A stretch of DNA of 64,000 nt from Streptoalloteichus tenebrarius (GCF_024171885.1 NZ_JAMTCP010000035.1:1-64000), one strand, 5' to 3'; shown: positions 1 through 8,960, counted from the first letter of the stretch. Notes: generated by a model not told the origin, from the letters alone. Program-made: numbers and translations.

Positions 1-599
1 GCCTCGTCCAGGTAGTGGGTCGTGTACACGATCGTCTTGCCGCGCTGCTGGATCACCCGCAGCACGTCCCACAGGTTGCGGCGCGACTGCGGGTCGAGCG
101 CGGCCGTGGGCTCGTCGAGGAACACGATGTCCGGGTCGTGGGCCAACGCGCAGGCGATCGACAACCGCTGGCGCTGACCACCGGAGAGCTTGTCCTCCCG
201 GGTGTCGGCCTTGTCGGCCAGCCCGACCACGTCGAGCATGTCGGCGGCGTCGCCGCGCGAGACGCCGTAGAGCGCGGCGAAGGTCTCCAACTGCTCCCGG
301 GCGGTCAGCTTGTCGAAGAACGAGGACGCCTGGAGCTGCACCCCGATACGGGGCAACAGCCGGGGGTTACGCGGCCAGGGCTTCTCCCCGAGCAGCAGCA
401 CGCTGCCGGAGTCGGGCTCGCGCAGCCCCTCGACGATCTCCAGCGTGGTGGTCTTGCCGGCCCCGTTCGGGCCGAGGATGCCGAAGAACTCCCCCTCGGC
501 GACGGTGAACGAGACCCCGTCCACCGCCTGGAGCTCCCCGTAACGCTTGCGCAGATCGGTCACCACGATGGTGCCGTCCGCTCCCCCATTCGACGACAT
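1..599 (-). CDS. ABC transporter ATP-binding protein (DrrA-like), 3' end cut by window
   Basis: ATPase subunit of an ABC exporter of the ABC-2/daunorubicin-resistance type, which powers efflux by a partner permease. The visible 199 residues start MSSNGGADGT and contain the Walker A motif GPNGAGKTT near residue 43, a Q-loop (GVQLQAS), the signature LSGGQRQRLS, Walker B IVFLDEPTAALDP and the switch histidine in YTTHYLDEA. The domain is therefore nearly complete, with the C-terminal tail lost beyond the left edge. The ATG at 599 is the only start in phase before the motifs. A permease would be expected to the left, outside the window. The substrate cannot be told. Confidence 0.93.
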   Translation of the reverse strand, partial: MSSNGGADGTIVVTDLRKRYGELQAVDGVSFTVAEGEFFGILGPNGAGKTTTLEIVEGLREPDSGSVLLLGEKPWPRNPRLLPRIGVQLQASSFFDKLTAREQLETFAALYGVSRGDAADMLDVVGLADKADTREDKLSGGQRQRLSIACALAHDPDIVFLDEPTAALDPQSRRNLWDVLRVIQQRGKTIVYTTHYLDE

Positions 600-699
600 G
601 CGACGCACCGTAGTCGAATGGGGGAACGTAAATCCGCTGCTCAGGGGAAAATCAGGGTGAACCCTGAGTCCGTTTCCCCCGAAACGTCACCACACGTCG

Positions 700-1053
700 T
701 TACCGGTCGCCGTCGTGCCCCGAAACGGTGTCCGCGCGCGCGTCGCCCGCACCGGCAGTGCCGTCACCGCCCTCACCGCCGCCGGCGGCGCCCGTCGGGT
801 CGTTCTCGGTGTCCCAGTTCCACGGTTCGTCGAACTCGCCGTCCTTGGCCCCCTCGACGAAGGCGTCCCACTCGGCGTGGGTGAACACCAGCACCGGGCC
901 GTCCGGGTCCTTGCCGTCCCGCATGACCACCACGTCCTCGACGAAGGCGATCTCCACTCCCGGCGTGCCGTCCTCGGTGGTCTCGATCCACTCCGCGTGG
1001 GTCAGGTCCGGCACCGGCTTGATCTGCGACGGGTCCGTCGGCTGGTCAGTCAC
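700..1053 (-). CDS. DUF397-like domain protein
   Basis: A 117-residue acidic protein. Its centre (VVMRDGKDPDGPVLVFTHAE, then WDAFVEGAKDGEFDEPW) matches the C-terminal half of DUF397 proteins, which usually sit beside an XRE/DUF5753 regulator and appear to work with it. The usual N-terminal WRKSSYS motif is absent, and a Gly/Asp-rich tail of about 30 residues is added. No XRE partner is adjacent; the only one in the window is at 39.9 kb. The start is GTG at 1053. A -10-like TATAAG (minus strand, 1062-1067) lies 8 bases upstream, so the message may be nearly leaderless. Molecular function is unknown. Confidence 0.75.
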   Translation of the reverse strand: MTDQPTDPSQIKPVPDLTHAEWIETTEDGTPGVEIAFVEDVVVMRDGKDPDGPVLVFTHAEWDAFVEGAKDGEFDEPWNWDTENDPTGAAGGGEGGDGTAGAGDARADTVSGHDGDR

Positions 1054-1357
1054 GCCGTGACCTTATACCAGGAGTCACGAAGCAATCACTCTTCTCGACG
1101 GGAGAACGCGCCCGTCGACCACGAACGGGCAGGCCGCGCCCCGGGCGGCCGGAGCGGGCGCGACGACTTCCACCCGTCTGAGTGATTGGGGCGGACAGGG
1201 CCCCCGCCCTCGCCGCGCTGGCGCTGGCGCTGGTCAGCACGCGGCGCGGCGCGCGTCTCCCGCACCGACCGACGGTCGGCCCGTCCGCGCCGACCACGGC
1301 GGGGCCGCCGTCCACGTAGGATCGGACAGCGCCGAACCCTGGAAGGGGCTGTTACCC
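1054..1357. other. Intergenic region, 304 bases
   Basis: Divergent promoter region between the DUF397-like gene and the acetyltransferase. The only element I can name is the TATAAG -10-like hexamer on the minus strand at 1062-1067. The rest is GC-rich with no convincing coding sequence or hairpin. Confidence 0.5.
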
Positions 1358-1912
1358 ATGGCAACCGGCGTGCCGAAGCCGGTCCCGATGCGCCTGGACC
1401 ACATCGCGGGCGTGCTGGAGCTGGGCCACCGCGTGTTCGACGTCTCGGCCATGCCCTACACCTCCTGGTCGCTGTCCAGCCTGGCCGTCCACCTCGACGC
1501 CCAGCCGGACGCGTGCTGGGTGGTGGAGGAGGGGGACCGCGTGGTCGCCTTCGTCCTCGGCTCGCTGTCCTACGACGAGCGGGAGGACTGGGGCTACCTG
1601 GAGTGGATCGCGGTGGACCCCGACCACCAGGGCCGAGGACTGGCCCGCGCGCTGCTGGAGGCGTGCTGCGAGGCGCTGTTCGCGGCCGGGGCGACCCGCG
1701 TCGTCACCGACGTCGAGCAGGGCAACGTCGCCTCCGCGCGGCTGATGCAGAACAACGGGTTCACCGACAGCGTCACGGTGACCCTGTTCGTCCGGCACGC
1801 GCCCGAGGCCAGGGCGGCCAGGGCGCCCCGCGCGGGCGGGCCGGCCAGGGACCCGGCCAAGGCCCGGCTCCAGGCCGCGACCCGCAAGACGACCGGCGCC
1901 AGGACCGGCTGA
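1358..1912 (+). CDS. GNAT family N-acetyltransferase
   Basis: A 184-residue acetyl-CoA-dependent acyltransferase with the GNAT fold. Motif A is clear (VDPDHQGRGLARALLEA, residues about 88-104, the pyrophosphate-binding R/Q-x-x-G-x-G/A loop). It is preceded by the beta4 strand EWIAV and followed by the C-terminal NNGF turn typical of motif B. The last 35 residues are Ala/Arg/Pro-rich and probably disordered. The ATG at 1358 is preceded by GGAAGGGG. It is convergent with a second GNAT gene, with 4 bases between the stops. The substrate cannot be assigned. Confidence 0.85.
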   Translation: MATGVPKPVPMRLDHIAGVLELGHRVFDVSAMPYTSWSLSSLAVHLDAQPDACWVVEEGDRVVAFVLGSLSYDEREDWGYLEWIAVDPDHQGRGLARALLEACCEALFAAGATRVVTDVEQGNVASARLMQNNGFTDSVTVTLFVRHAPEARAARAPRAGGPARDPAKARLQAATRKTTGARTG

Positions 1913-1916
1913 CCGC

Positions 1917-2378
1917 TCAGCCGGCGCCGCCGGCGGCCGCCTCGGGCAGGCGCCTCGGCCGCTCCAGGTACTGGTCATTGGGCGGGGCGAACCCGAACTT
2001 CGCGTACAGGCCGTGCGCGTCGTTGGTGTGCAGCATCCACCGCAGGGTGGCGCCAGGCCCCTCGTCGACCATGGCGCGCACGAGCGCGACGCCCAACCCG
2101 TGTCCCCGGTGCTCCGGCAGCACGTACACGTCGGCGAGGTAGGCCACCGAGACGCCGTCCCCGGCGGCCCTGGCGAAGCCCACCATGCGGCCGGTCGCCC
2201 GTTCGTACACGCCGACGACCCGCCACGCCGCGTCGAGCTGTCGCTCCACGACGGCCCGGTCGCGCCACCGAGCCCAGTACGCCTGCTCGGACAGGAACGC
2301 CCACAGGGCGTCGCGGTCCACCCTCGCCGGATCGTCGTCCAGCTCGTAGTCCGGGGGAACGGTCGCGGGCTCGGTCAT
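1917..2378 (-). CDS. GNAT family N-acetyltransferase
   Basis: A 153-residue GNAT acetyltransferase unrelated in detail to its convergent neighbour. The acetyl-CoA loop is VLPEHRGHGLGVALVRAM (residues about 90-107), followed by LHTNDAHGLYAKFGF, the alpha4-beta7 segment of this family. I chose the ATG at 2378 (MTEPATVPPD) because an upstream in-phase start would add a 12-residue Arg/Asp-rich stretch unlike the family. The substrate is unknown; proteins of this small single-domain type are often annotated only as GNAT. Confidence 0.83.
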   Translation of the reverse strand: MTEPATVPPDYELDDDPARVDRDALWAFLSEQAYWARWRDRAVVERQLDAAWRVVGVYERATGRMVGFARAAGDGVSVAYLADVYVLPEHRGHGLGVALVRAMVDEGPGATLRWMLHTNDAHGLYAKFGFAPPNDQYLERPRRLPEAAAGGAG

Positions 2379-2471
2379 GCCCTCATGGTCACGGTCCCGC
2401 GTCGCCCGGGACAAGGGGTCGGGGACGACGCGGGACCGCTGCTCCCCAGGAAGGACCGGGGGACCGCCGGG

Positions 2472-5400
2472 TCAGGCGGTGGCGACGGAGAAGACGTGCA
2501 GGCTCCCGCCGCGAACGGACTTCGGCAGGGTCACGCTCCTGACCTGCTTGCCCTGCTGGAGCGCGATCGGCGCGGTGGCGAAGACGTAGACCTCCAACCG
2601 TTGGGAGTTGCCCCCGGTGGTGTTGCGGTACGGCATCTTCGCGGCGACCCGGTTGTCGAACGCGACGGGCTCACCTGTCCCCCCGAGGGCCCAGTCCGAG
2701 AAGCCGATGTCGACGTTCTGGGTGGTGCCGTCGGTGTAGGTGATGGTGAGCGTCCCGCTGGCCTTGCCGTCGGTGGCCGAGCCGAGCAGCGAGAGCCGTG
2801 TCGCCCCGGGGGCGGGCTGGACCAGCACCGTCTCGCCGTTCGACAGGACGTTGTCCGGCTCGCCCACGGCGACGGTGGGCCACCGGTGCGACACACCGTC
2901 CACAGTGACCGTCCCTCCTGGACGAATGCCCGCCGCCTCCAGCGCGTTGCGGGAGTAGCTGTACCCGAAACCGTCGTAGTTCGCGGATGCCTGCCGGTCG
3001 TCCGGGCTCGCCCCAACGTTGTTGTACGCCGAGCGCAGGCTCCCCGGCTCGGCGACCATCACCTGGAGCGAGGTGGCGGGCAGCGCCCGACCGTCCGCCG
3101 CGGTGAAGGACACCGGGATCCGTTGCGTCCCCTCGCCCGTGTTGGCCGCGACGGAGACGCCGACCTCCTGGGTCGCGCGCCCGCCGGCCGGCACGGTGAT
3201 CTCCCCGGACGCAGGGTTCAGCGTGATGCCCTGCGGCGCGGTGGCGGTCCACCGGACCTTGGTCCCCCGGCCCGAGAAGTCCTGCGCGCCCACGGTGGCC
3301 TTGCCCGCGCCACCGGCCGGAACCACGACGCGGCCGGGTTCGACGTAGCCGCGTTGGCCGACCTCGCCCTCGCGGAACGACGGCGGCGCGTCCGCCGGTT
3401 CGCTGCCCCACCGGGGGTCGGCGGAGTTGGACAGGACGAAGTCGACCACGCCTCCCCGCTCCACAAAGGACTCCGGCAACCAGGTCCTGGTCGTCGGAGC
3501 GCCGTCGATCGAGAGACCGCTGACGTACGGCCTGTCCGCCGCCGCGCCCCGCGCCCGCACCACGATCCGCTGCCCGCCGGGCCGGGTGACCACGACCTCC
3601 TCGAACAACGGGCTGTTGAGGACCAGCTCCGCGCGGCCGGGGATGGCCGGGTACATGCCCATCGCGGCCCAGACGTACCAGGACGACATCTGACCGAGGT
3701 CGTCGTTGCCCATCAACCCGTTCGGGCCGGGGCCGAACAGCTCGTTGACGGCGCGGCGGGTCACCGCCTGCGCCTTGTAGGGCGCGCCCGCGTAGGCGTA
3801 GATCCACGGCGTGTGCATGATCGGCTCGTTGCCGAGGAACGCGTAGGGCTCCCTCGGCCCGGCGTTGAGCTTGGTGAAGAGGGTGTCGAGCCGCTTCACC
3901 ACCTCCGCGTCCCCGCCGAGCGCGGTGATCAGACCCCGCACGTTGTGCGGCACCATCCACGTGTACTGGGCGGCGTTGCCCTCGACCCAGTTGCTCGGGC
4001 TGCCCGGGTCGAACGGCTCGGCGAACGATCCGTCGCGGTTGCGGGCCTGGAGGTGTCCGGTCGCCGGGTTGTACAGGTTCTGCCAGTACTGGGAGCGCTC
4101 GGAGAAGACCCGCCACGTCGCGGAGTCCCCGAGCCGGCGGGCCAGCTCGGCGATGGCGAAGTCCGCGGTGGTGTACTCCAACGTCGTCGCCGGCGGACCC
4201 CAGACGCCCTCCGCGCCGAGCGGCACGTAGCCCAGCTTCTGGTAGTCCTCCAGTCCGGGCCGCTCCCGGTAACCCTGCGTGGGCACGGTCGCGCCCCGCA
4301 CCATGCTGCGCAACGCCGCCCTGGCGTCGAAGTCCTTCGCACCGAAGGCGTAGGCGCTGGTCACCATGACGTGGTAGGGATCGCCCACCATGACCCCGGT
4401 GTAGTCGTTGGCCACGGTCCAGCGGTCCCACGCCCCGCCCTGGTCGGCGAACGCGGCCAACGAGCGGATCATGTCCGACGTCTCGCGCGGCGCCAGCAGC
4501 GCGAGGAGCTGGATCTCCGAACGGTAGACGTCCCATCCGGAGAAGTTGCTGTAGGCGGCATGGCCCTTCTCGGCCCGGTGGATCCGCCCGTCGAATCCGG
4601 CGTACTGGCCGTCCACGTCGGAGAAGACGTTGGGCTGGAGCAGGGAGTGGTACAGCGCGGTGTAGAAGGTCGTGCGTTGCGCGTCGGTCCCGCCGCGCAC
4701 GCGCACCTGGTTGAGGCGCTCGTTCCACGCCCCCCGCGCGGCGGCGTGCACGTCCTCGAAGCTCCGGTTGTCGTTCTCGGCGCGGAGGTTGCGCCTGGCT
4801 CCGTCGATGGACACGAACGAGATGGCCACCCTGGCCGTGACCGTCCGCTCCCGCGCGGTGTCGAAGGTGACGTACGCGCCGGTCCCCGGTCCGGAGACGG
4901 TGGTCTCCTGACGTCCCGAGGTCCCCGCGCCCGGCTGCGCCTCCTCGGCGCGGGCCTGCGCGGCGCGCGCGTTCTTCGGCGGCTGGCTCCGCTCCAGGTC
5001 GATCTTGGGTTCCGCGCCGCCCCGCTCGGTGGTGGCTCCCGGGGTGACCGCGCCGTTCTTCCAGGTCCCGACGGAGGCGAACGGCTGGTCGAAGGTGACG
5101 TGGAAGTACAGGCGGTACCGGTGGTTCACGCCGCAGAACCGGCCGCTGGTGACCCAGCCGCTCATCGAGTCCCTGCCGACGGTGACCTCGGCGTCGTCCG
5201 CGCCGGCGATCGAGCCGGAGACGTTGACGAGCAGGGTGGCCGGTCGTCCCTCGGGGTAGGTGAACCGGCCGACACCGGTGCGCTGGGTGGAGGTCAGCTC
5301 GACGTTGGCGCCGTTGTCCAGCGCCACGGAGTAGTAGCCGGCCGTGGCCTTCTCCCTGGCGTGGGAGAAGGTCGAGACGTACCGGCCGGGGTCGGTCGCG

Positions 5401-5846
5401 GGCGAGGTGGTCACCTCGCCGACGAACGGCATGATCGGGACGTCCTGGTAGGTGGAGCAGCCGGGGCCGGACAGGTGGGTGAGGCTGAATCCCCTGATCC
5501 GGTTGTCCGGGTAGTAGTAGCCGCCGTGCTGGTGGGTCACGGTGTCGGGGCTCCACTGGAGCAGTCCGAAGGGGACGGTGGGCCCGGGGAAGGTGTTGCC
5601 GGCGCCGCCGCCGGTCCCGTGGTCGGGGCCGCCCGGCTCGGTGCCGACGAACGGGTTCACCCAGCGGGCGAGGTCCTCCGGGGCGGCCGACGCGTCCTGT
5701 CCCCGCTGCGCCAGCGCCGGCGGGCTCGGGGCCAGGGCGGCCACGACGACGGCGGCCAGCGCGGCGCCGAGCGCGCCCGTGATCCGGTGACGGGTGGAGC
5801 GGGGGCGGTGGGCTCTGGGTCGCGGATGGGGTCTTGATCCGGTCAT
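2472..5846 (-). CDS. Secreted GH92-family alpha-mannosidase
   Basis: Predicted exported exo-acting alpha-mannosidase of glycoside hydrolase family 92, calcium-dependent inverting enzymes that release mannose from alpha-mannosides. The 1124-residue protein starts with an Arg-rich signal peptide (hydrophobic core TGALGAALAAVVVAALA, likely cut after PPALA). The GH92 N-domain starts WVNPFVGTEP, with GNTFPGPTVPFGLLQWSPDT. The catalytic domain has HTPWIYAYAGAPYKAQ and the family signature GNDDLGQMSSWYVWAAMGMY near residues 715-740. After it come a NEW3-like beta domain and a C-terminal beta-sandwich. The ATG at 5846 is preceded by GGGAGG; the longer ORF lacks a ribosome site. The gene is divergent from the LacI operon and has a matching operator at 5908. 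Confidence 0.92.
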   Translation of the reverse strand: MTGSRPHPRPRAHRPRSTRHRITGALGAALAAVVVAALAPSPPALAQRGQDASAAPEDLARWVNPFVGTEPGGPDHGTGGGAGNTFPGPTVPFGLLQWSPDTVTHQHGGYYYPDNRIRGFSLTHLSGPGCSTYQDVPIMPFVGEVTTSPATDPGRYVSTFSHAREKATAGYYSVALDNGANVELTSTQRTGVGRFTYPEGRPATLLVNVSGSIAGADDAEVTVGRDSMSGWVTSGRFCGVNHRYRLYFHVTFDQPFASVGTWKNGAVTPGATTERGGAEPKIDLERSQPPKNARAAQARAEEAQPGAGTSGRQETTVSGPGTGAYVTFDTARERTVTARVAISFVSIDGARRNLRAENDNRSFEDVHAAARGAWNERLNQVRVRGGTDAQRTTFYTALYHSLLQPNVFSDVDGQYAGFDGRIHRAEKGHAAYSNFSGWDVYRSEIQLLALLAPRETSDMIRSLAAFADQGGAWDRWTVANDYTGVMVGDPYHVMVTSAYAFGAKDFDARAALRSMVRGATVPTQGYRERPGLEDYQKLGYVPLGAEGVWGPPATTLEYTTADFAIAELARRLGDSATWRVFSERSQYWQNLYNPATGHLQARNRDGSFAEPFDPGSPSNWVEGNAAQYTWMVPHNVRGLITALGGDAEVVKRLDTLFTKLNAGPREPYAFLGNEPIMHTPWIYAYAGAPYKAQAVTRRAVNELFGPGPNGLMGNDDLGQMSSWYVWAAMGMYPAIPGRAELVLNSPLFEEVVVTRPGGQRIVVRARGAAADRPYVSGLSIDGAPTTRTWLPESFVERGGVVDFVLSNSADPRWGSEPADAPPSFREGEVGQRGYVEPGRVVVPAGGAGKATVGAQDFSGRGTKVRWTATAPQGITLNPASGEITVPAGGRATQEVGVSVAANTGEGTQRIPVSFTAADGRALPATSLQVMVAEPGSLRSAYNNVGASPDDRQASANYDGFGYSYSRNALEAAGIRPGGTVTVDGVSHRWPTVAVGEPDNVLSNGETVLVQPAPGATRLSLLGSATDGKASGTLTITYTDGTTQNVDIGFSDWALGGTGEPVAFDNRVAAKMPYRNTTGGNSQRLEVYVFATAPIALQQGKQVRSVTLPKSVRGGSLHVFSVATA

Positions 5847-5907
5847 GCGCTGCCTCCCAGCGCGGCGCCGCGCTGCGCGGCTGGCGACGCCGCGCGGGGC
5901 CGCTTCC

Positions 5908-5922
5908 TGACAACCTTGTCGG
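5908..5922. promoter_or_regulatory. LacI-type operator 1 (mannosidase side)
   Basis: TGACAACCTTGTCGG: half-sites GACAA and TTGTC around a CC centre. It lies 62 bases upstream of the GH92 start and differs at one base from the site at 6153. An arm-to-arm palindrome with a short centre is the architecture bound by LacI-family dimers, and a LacI gene starts 260 bases away. Confidence 0.75.
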
Positions 5923-6112
5923 GGGTTCACCGGTTGTGCACGTCACAGTGCGGAGGGTGGCGAGGAGGCGTCAAGTCCTGATCGGGCGAGATGCCCCGAT
6001 TCCGCAGGGAGATCCCCCGTAAGCAGGAACGACACGTCGGGGATCGGTCGGAGATCACCCGAGCCGGGCATGAGATCACACTGACCGTGATCGAATGATG
6101 ACCTGGACGGTG

Positions 6113-6142
6113 TTGACACCGGTCACAGTCGCGGGGTCGAAT
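6113..6142 (+). promoter_or_regulatory. Putative promoter of the lacI/sugar-transport operon
   Basis: Consensus -35 TTGACA at 6113-6118 and a weak -10-like TCGAAT at 6137-6142, 18 bases apart. Transcription would start near 6150, placing operator 2 at about +3 to +17. That position suits direct repression by the downstream LacI product. The -10 is weak, so the exact start is uncertain. Confidence 0.5.
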
Positions 6143-6152
6143 TCCGCCGCTA

Positions 6153-6167
6153 TGACAACGTTGTCGG
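6153..6167. promoter_or_regulatory. LacI-type operator 2 (regulator side)
   Basis: TGACAACGTTGTCGG, holding the perfect 12-base palindrome GACAACGTTGTC (6154-6165) with the central CG typical of LacI/PurR-type operators. It overlaps a potential ATG at 6152, one reason to place the lacI start downstream at 6185. Confidence 0.8.
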
Positions 6168-6184
6168 GAGCCGGCCCCCGCCAG

Positions 6185-7186
6185 GTGAAGCGAGCCACGA
6201 TGAGCGACGTGGCGCGCCTCGCCGGCGTGAGCATCAAGACCGTCTCCCGCGTCGTCAACGACGAGCCCGGGGTGCACCCCGGCACCGCCGAGCGCGTGCT
6301 CGCGGCCATCGAGCAGCTCGGCTTCCGCCGCAACGTGGGCGCGCGCAACCTGCGCAGGGGCTCCTCCACCGGCACGGTGGGGCTGATCCTGGAGGACGTC
6401 GCCAACCCCTTCTACTCCCTGCTCACCAGGGCGGTGGAGGAGGTGGCGCGCCAGCACGGCCGGCTGGTGCTCACCGGGTCCTCCGACGAGGAGCCGGCCA
6501 GGGAACGCGACCTGGCGCTGGAGTTCTGCGCCCGCAGGGTGGACGGCCTGCTGATCGTCCCCGCCGGGTTGCAGCACGGCTACCTCGTGCCCGAGATGCG
6601 GGCCGGCACGCCCGTGGTGTTCCTCGACCGGCCCGCCGGGGACGTCGTCGCCGACACGGTGCTGGTCGACAACATCGGCGGCACGGCGGAGGCGGTGCGA
6701 CACCTCGCCTCCTTCGGGCACCGCCGCGTCGCGTTCCTCGGCGACTCCCCCGGCATCTACACGGCGGTGGAACGGCTGCGCGGCTTCCGCGAGGGCTGCG
6801 CCAGGGCCGGCCTGCGGTACGACGACGACCTCGTCGTCATGGGGCCGCCCGACGAGCGCGGCGTCGCCGCCGCGCTGCGCCGCCTGCTCTCCGGCCCCGA
6901 CCCGGCCACGGCCGTGGTGGCCGGCAACAACCGGATCACCGTCCACGCGGTGCGGGCCCTCGCCCACCGGCCCGACCGGCCCGCGTTGGTGGGCTTCGAC
7001 GACTTCGAGCTGGCCGACCTGCTGGACCCCCCGGTGACCGTGGTGGCACACGACACCGCCGCCCTCGGTCGGGTGGCCGCCGAGCTGCTGTTCGGCCGGC
7101 TCGACGGTGACAGCTCACCGCCGCGCCGGGTCGTGCTCCCGGTCCGGCTGGTGGCCCGTGGTTCCGGAGAGGTGAGGCTTTCGTGA
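6185..7186 (+). CDS. LacI-family transcriptional regulator
   Basis: A 333-residue sugar-responsive repressor. The N-terminal helix-turn-helix is textbook LacI (TMSDVARLAGVSIKTVSRVV, then NDEPGVHP), followed by the hinge and a periplasmic-binding-like effector domain (GLILEDVANPFYSLL, VDGLLIVPAG, HRRVAFLGDSPGIYTAVERL, VGFDDFELADLL). I chose the GTG at 6185 (KRATMSDVARL), which fits usual LacI lengths and leaves the palindromic operator outside the gene. An in-phase ATG at 6152 would give 344 residues. It is the first gene of a five-gene operon; its stop overlaps the next start. It probably represses its own operon, the mannosidase and the distant symporter, with a mannose-related sugar as inducer (inference). 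Confidence 0.92.
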   Translation: MKRATMSDVARLAGVSIKTVSRVVNDEPGVHPGTAERVLAAIEQLGFRRNVGARNLRRGSSTGTVGLILEDVANPFYSLLTRAVEEVARQHGRLVLTGSSDEEPARERDLALEFCARRVDGLLIVPAGLQHGYLVPEMRAGTPVVFLDRPAGDVVADTVLVDNIGGTAEAVRHLASFGHRRVAFLGDSPGIYTAVERLRGFREGCARAGLRYDDDLVVMGPPDERGVAAALRRLLSGPDPATAVVAGNNRITVHAVRALAHRPDRPALVGFDDFELADLLDPPVTVVAHDTAALGRVAAELLFGRLDGDSSPPRRVVLPVRLVARGSGEVRLS

Positions 7187-8199
7187 GACCCGTCCGGCTC
7201 GCCGCCAACCAGCCGCCGCGGTTCTACCGCGGCGGCGCGGCCATCGCCGACCTGCGTGACGCGCCGAGCGCCGTCGAGTTCGGCCCCGAGGACTGGGTGG
7301 CCTCCACCACCACCCTGTTCGGGATGCCCGAGGAGGGGCTGTCCCGGTTGCCCGACGGGCGGTGGCTGCGGGACGCGGTGCGCGCGGACCCCACGGCCTG
7401 GCTGGGCGAGGAGCACGTGGCGACCCACGCCGACGACCCCGCCCTGCTGGTGAAGCTGCTCGACGCCGGCCAGCGGCTGCCGGTGCACTGCCACCCGTCG
7501 GACGCCTTCGCCCGGGCCCACCTGGGCTGTCGGTTCGGCAAGACCGAGGCGTGGGTCGTCGTCGGCACGTCGGGGCCGGACCCGCTGGTGCACGTCGGGT
7601 TCCGCGAGGACGTGGACGCGGGCACGGTCCGCGCCTGGGTGTCCACACAGGACACGGCGGCGATGTTGGGCGCGCTGAACGCGGTGCGCGTGCGGCCCGG
7701 CGACACCGTCTTCGTGCCGGCCGGGTTGCCGCACGCGATCGGCGAGGGCGTGTTCATCGTGGAGCTCCAGCAGCCGACCGACCTCTCCGTGATGCTGGAG
7801 TGGCGGGGGTTCGCCGAGGACGAGAGCGCGGGACACCTGGGGCTGGGCTACGAGACGGCACTGGCCTGTGTGGACACCTCGGGTTGGTCGGCGGAACGGC
7901 TGGCCGGCCTGGTGCGCGGCACCGGCGACCGGCGAGCCCCGGCCGTGCCCCTGCTGCCGCCCGAGGCGGACGAGTTCTTCCGCGCGGACCGGCTGCACCC
8001 CGACCCGGTGGTGGAGCTGGAGCCGTCGTTCGCCGTGCTGGTCGTCCTGGAGGGCGCGGGCGTGCTGCGCGCCGACTCGGGGGACCTCGCGGTGCGCCGG
8101 GGAGACACGGTCGTGGTCCCGCACGGCGCGGGCGCGGCGCGGTTGGAAGGCGACGTGGTCGCGGTGCGGTGCCGGCCGCCGGCACCGGGGAGGAAGTGA
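7183..8199 (+). CDS. manA: Class I mannose-6-phosphate isomerase-like cupin protein
   Basis: A 338-residue type I phosphomannose isomerase homologue, zinc enzymes interconverting mannose-6-phosphate and fructose-6-phosphate. Visible motifs: the metal-site segment LPVHCHPSDAFARAHLG, the conserved FGKTEAWVVV, and the second cupin stretch VRPGDTVFVPAGLPHAIGEG. A C-terminal cupin-like repeat (VRRGDTVVVPHG) is also present. The GTG start overlaps the lacI stop by four bases, so the genes are translationally coupled. Placed between the regulator and a sugar importer, it would feed imported mannose into glycolysis, but a mannose kinase is not visible in the operon. The exact substrate is inferred. 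Confidence 0.83.
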   Translation: MRPVRLAANQPPRFYRGGAAIADLRDAPSAVEFGPEDWVASTTTLFGMPEEGLSRLPDGRWLRDAVRADPTAWLGEEHVATHADDPALLVKLLDAGQRLPVHCHPSDAFARAHLGCRFGKTEAWVVVGTSGPDPLVHVGFREDVDAGTVRAWVSTQDTAAMLGALNAVRVRPGDTVFVPAGLPHAIGEGVFIVELQQPTDLSVMLEWRGFAEDESAGHLGLGYETALACVDTSGWSAERLAGLVRGTGDRRAPAVPLLPPEADEFFRADRLHPDPVVELEPSFAVLVVLEGAGVLRADSGDLAVRRGDTVVVPHGAGAARLEGDVVAVRCRPPAPGRK

Positions 8200-8960
8200 T
8201 GAGCGCGCTGCTGGAAGCACGCAACCTGGTCAAGCGCTACGGCTCGGTCGAGGCGCTGCGGGGCGCCTCGTTCGAGGTGCGGGCCGGCGAGGTGGTCGCG
8301 TTGATCGGCGACAACGGCGCCGGCAAGTCGACGCTGGTGAAGTGCCTGTCCGGGGCCGAGCGGCCGGACTCCGGCGAGATCCTGCTGGAGGGCCGGCCGG
8401 TGGTGCTGGACTCGCCGACCACGGCCCGCCAGCTCGGGATCGAGACGGTGTACCAGGACCTGGCGGTCGCGCCGGAGCTGGACCCCGCCGCGAACCTGTA
8501 CCTGGGCAGGGAGCTGCGCAGGGGCGGGCTGCTCGGCCGGCTGGGCATGCTGGACAAGGCGGAGATGCGGCGCAGGGCCGCCGAGCACTTCCGGACGCTG
8601 GGCGTCCAGGTGCAGAGCCTGGACGTGCCGATCGGCGCGTTGTCCGGGGGGCAGCGGCAGGGTGTGGCGGTCGCGCGGGCGGTGGTCTGGGCCAACAAGG
8701 TCGTCTTCATGGACGAGCCGACCGCCGCGCTCGGCGTGGTGCAGCGGGAGCGCGTGCTCGACGTGATCCGGCGGGTCCGCGACACCGGGGTGGCCGTGGT
8801 GCTGATCAGCCACAACATGCCCGAGGTGCAGGCGGTGGCCGACCGGGTCGAGGTGCTGCGGCTGGGTCGCAGGGTGGCCCGGTTCACCGCGGCCGACGTC
8901 TCGCTGGAACAGCTCGTCGGGGCGATGACGGGCGCGCTGTCGCAGGAGGACGCGGCATGA
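8199..8960 (+). CDS. Sugar ABC transporter ATP-binding protein (single-domain, RbsA/FrcA type)
   Basis: ATPase of a carbohydrate uptake ABC importer of the ribose/fructose (CUT2) class, 253 residues with only one nucleotide-binding domain rather than the usual two of RbsA. Walker A GDNGAGKST is near residue 41, the Q-loop VYQDLAVAPELD, signature LSGGQRQGVAVARAV, Walker B VVFMDEPTAAL and H-loop LISHNM. The ATG start overlaps the isomerase stop (TGATG), and its own stop overlaps the permease start. A one-domain CUT2 ATPase would act as a homodimer, as in FrcA of rhizobia (family knowledge). Confidence 0.93.
   Translation: MSALLEARNLVKRYGSVEALRGASFEVRAGEVVALIGDNGAGKSTLVKCLSGAERPDSGEILLEGRPVVLDSPTTARQLGIETVYQDLAVAPELDPAANLYLGRELRRGGLLGRLGMLDKAEMRRRAAEHFRTLGVQVQSLDVPIGALSGGQRQGVAVARAVVWANKVVFMDEPTAALGVVQRERVLDVIRRVRDTGVAVVLISHNMPEVQAVADRVEVLRLGRRVARFTAADVSLEQLVGAMTGALSQEDAA

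Noticed and set aside
3009-3020. CCCAACGTTGTT as a fourth LacI operator
   Set aside because: It lies inside the mannosidase coding sequence and lacks the outer GAC/GTC arms; probably chance.
2013-5837. 1274-codon open frame on the plus strand opposite the mannosidase gene
   Set aside because: It is an antisense shadow of GC-rich coding DNA: low complexity, His/Arg/Gly-rich, no domain, no ribosome site, while the minus strand encodes a full GH92 enzyme.
6152-6184. ATG 6152 as start of the LacI regulator
   Set aside because: It would put the perfect palindromic operator inside the coding region and add 11 residues. GTG 6185 gives the usual K-R-x-T-x-x-D-V-A start. Not excluded.
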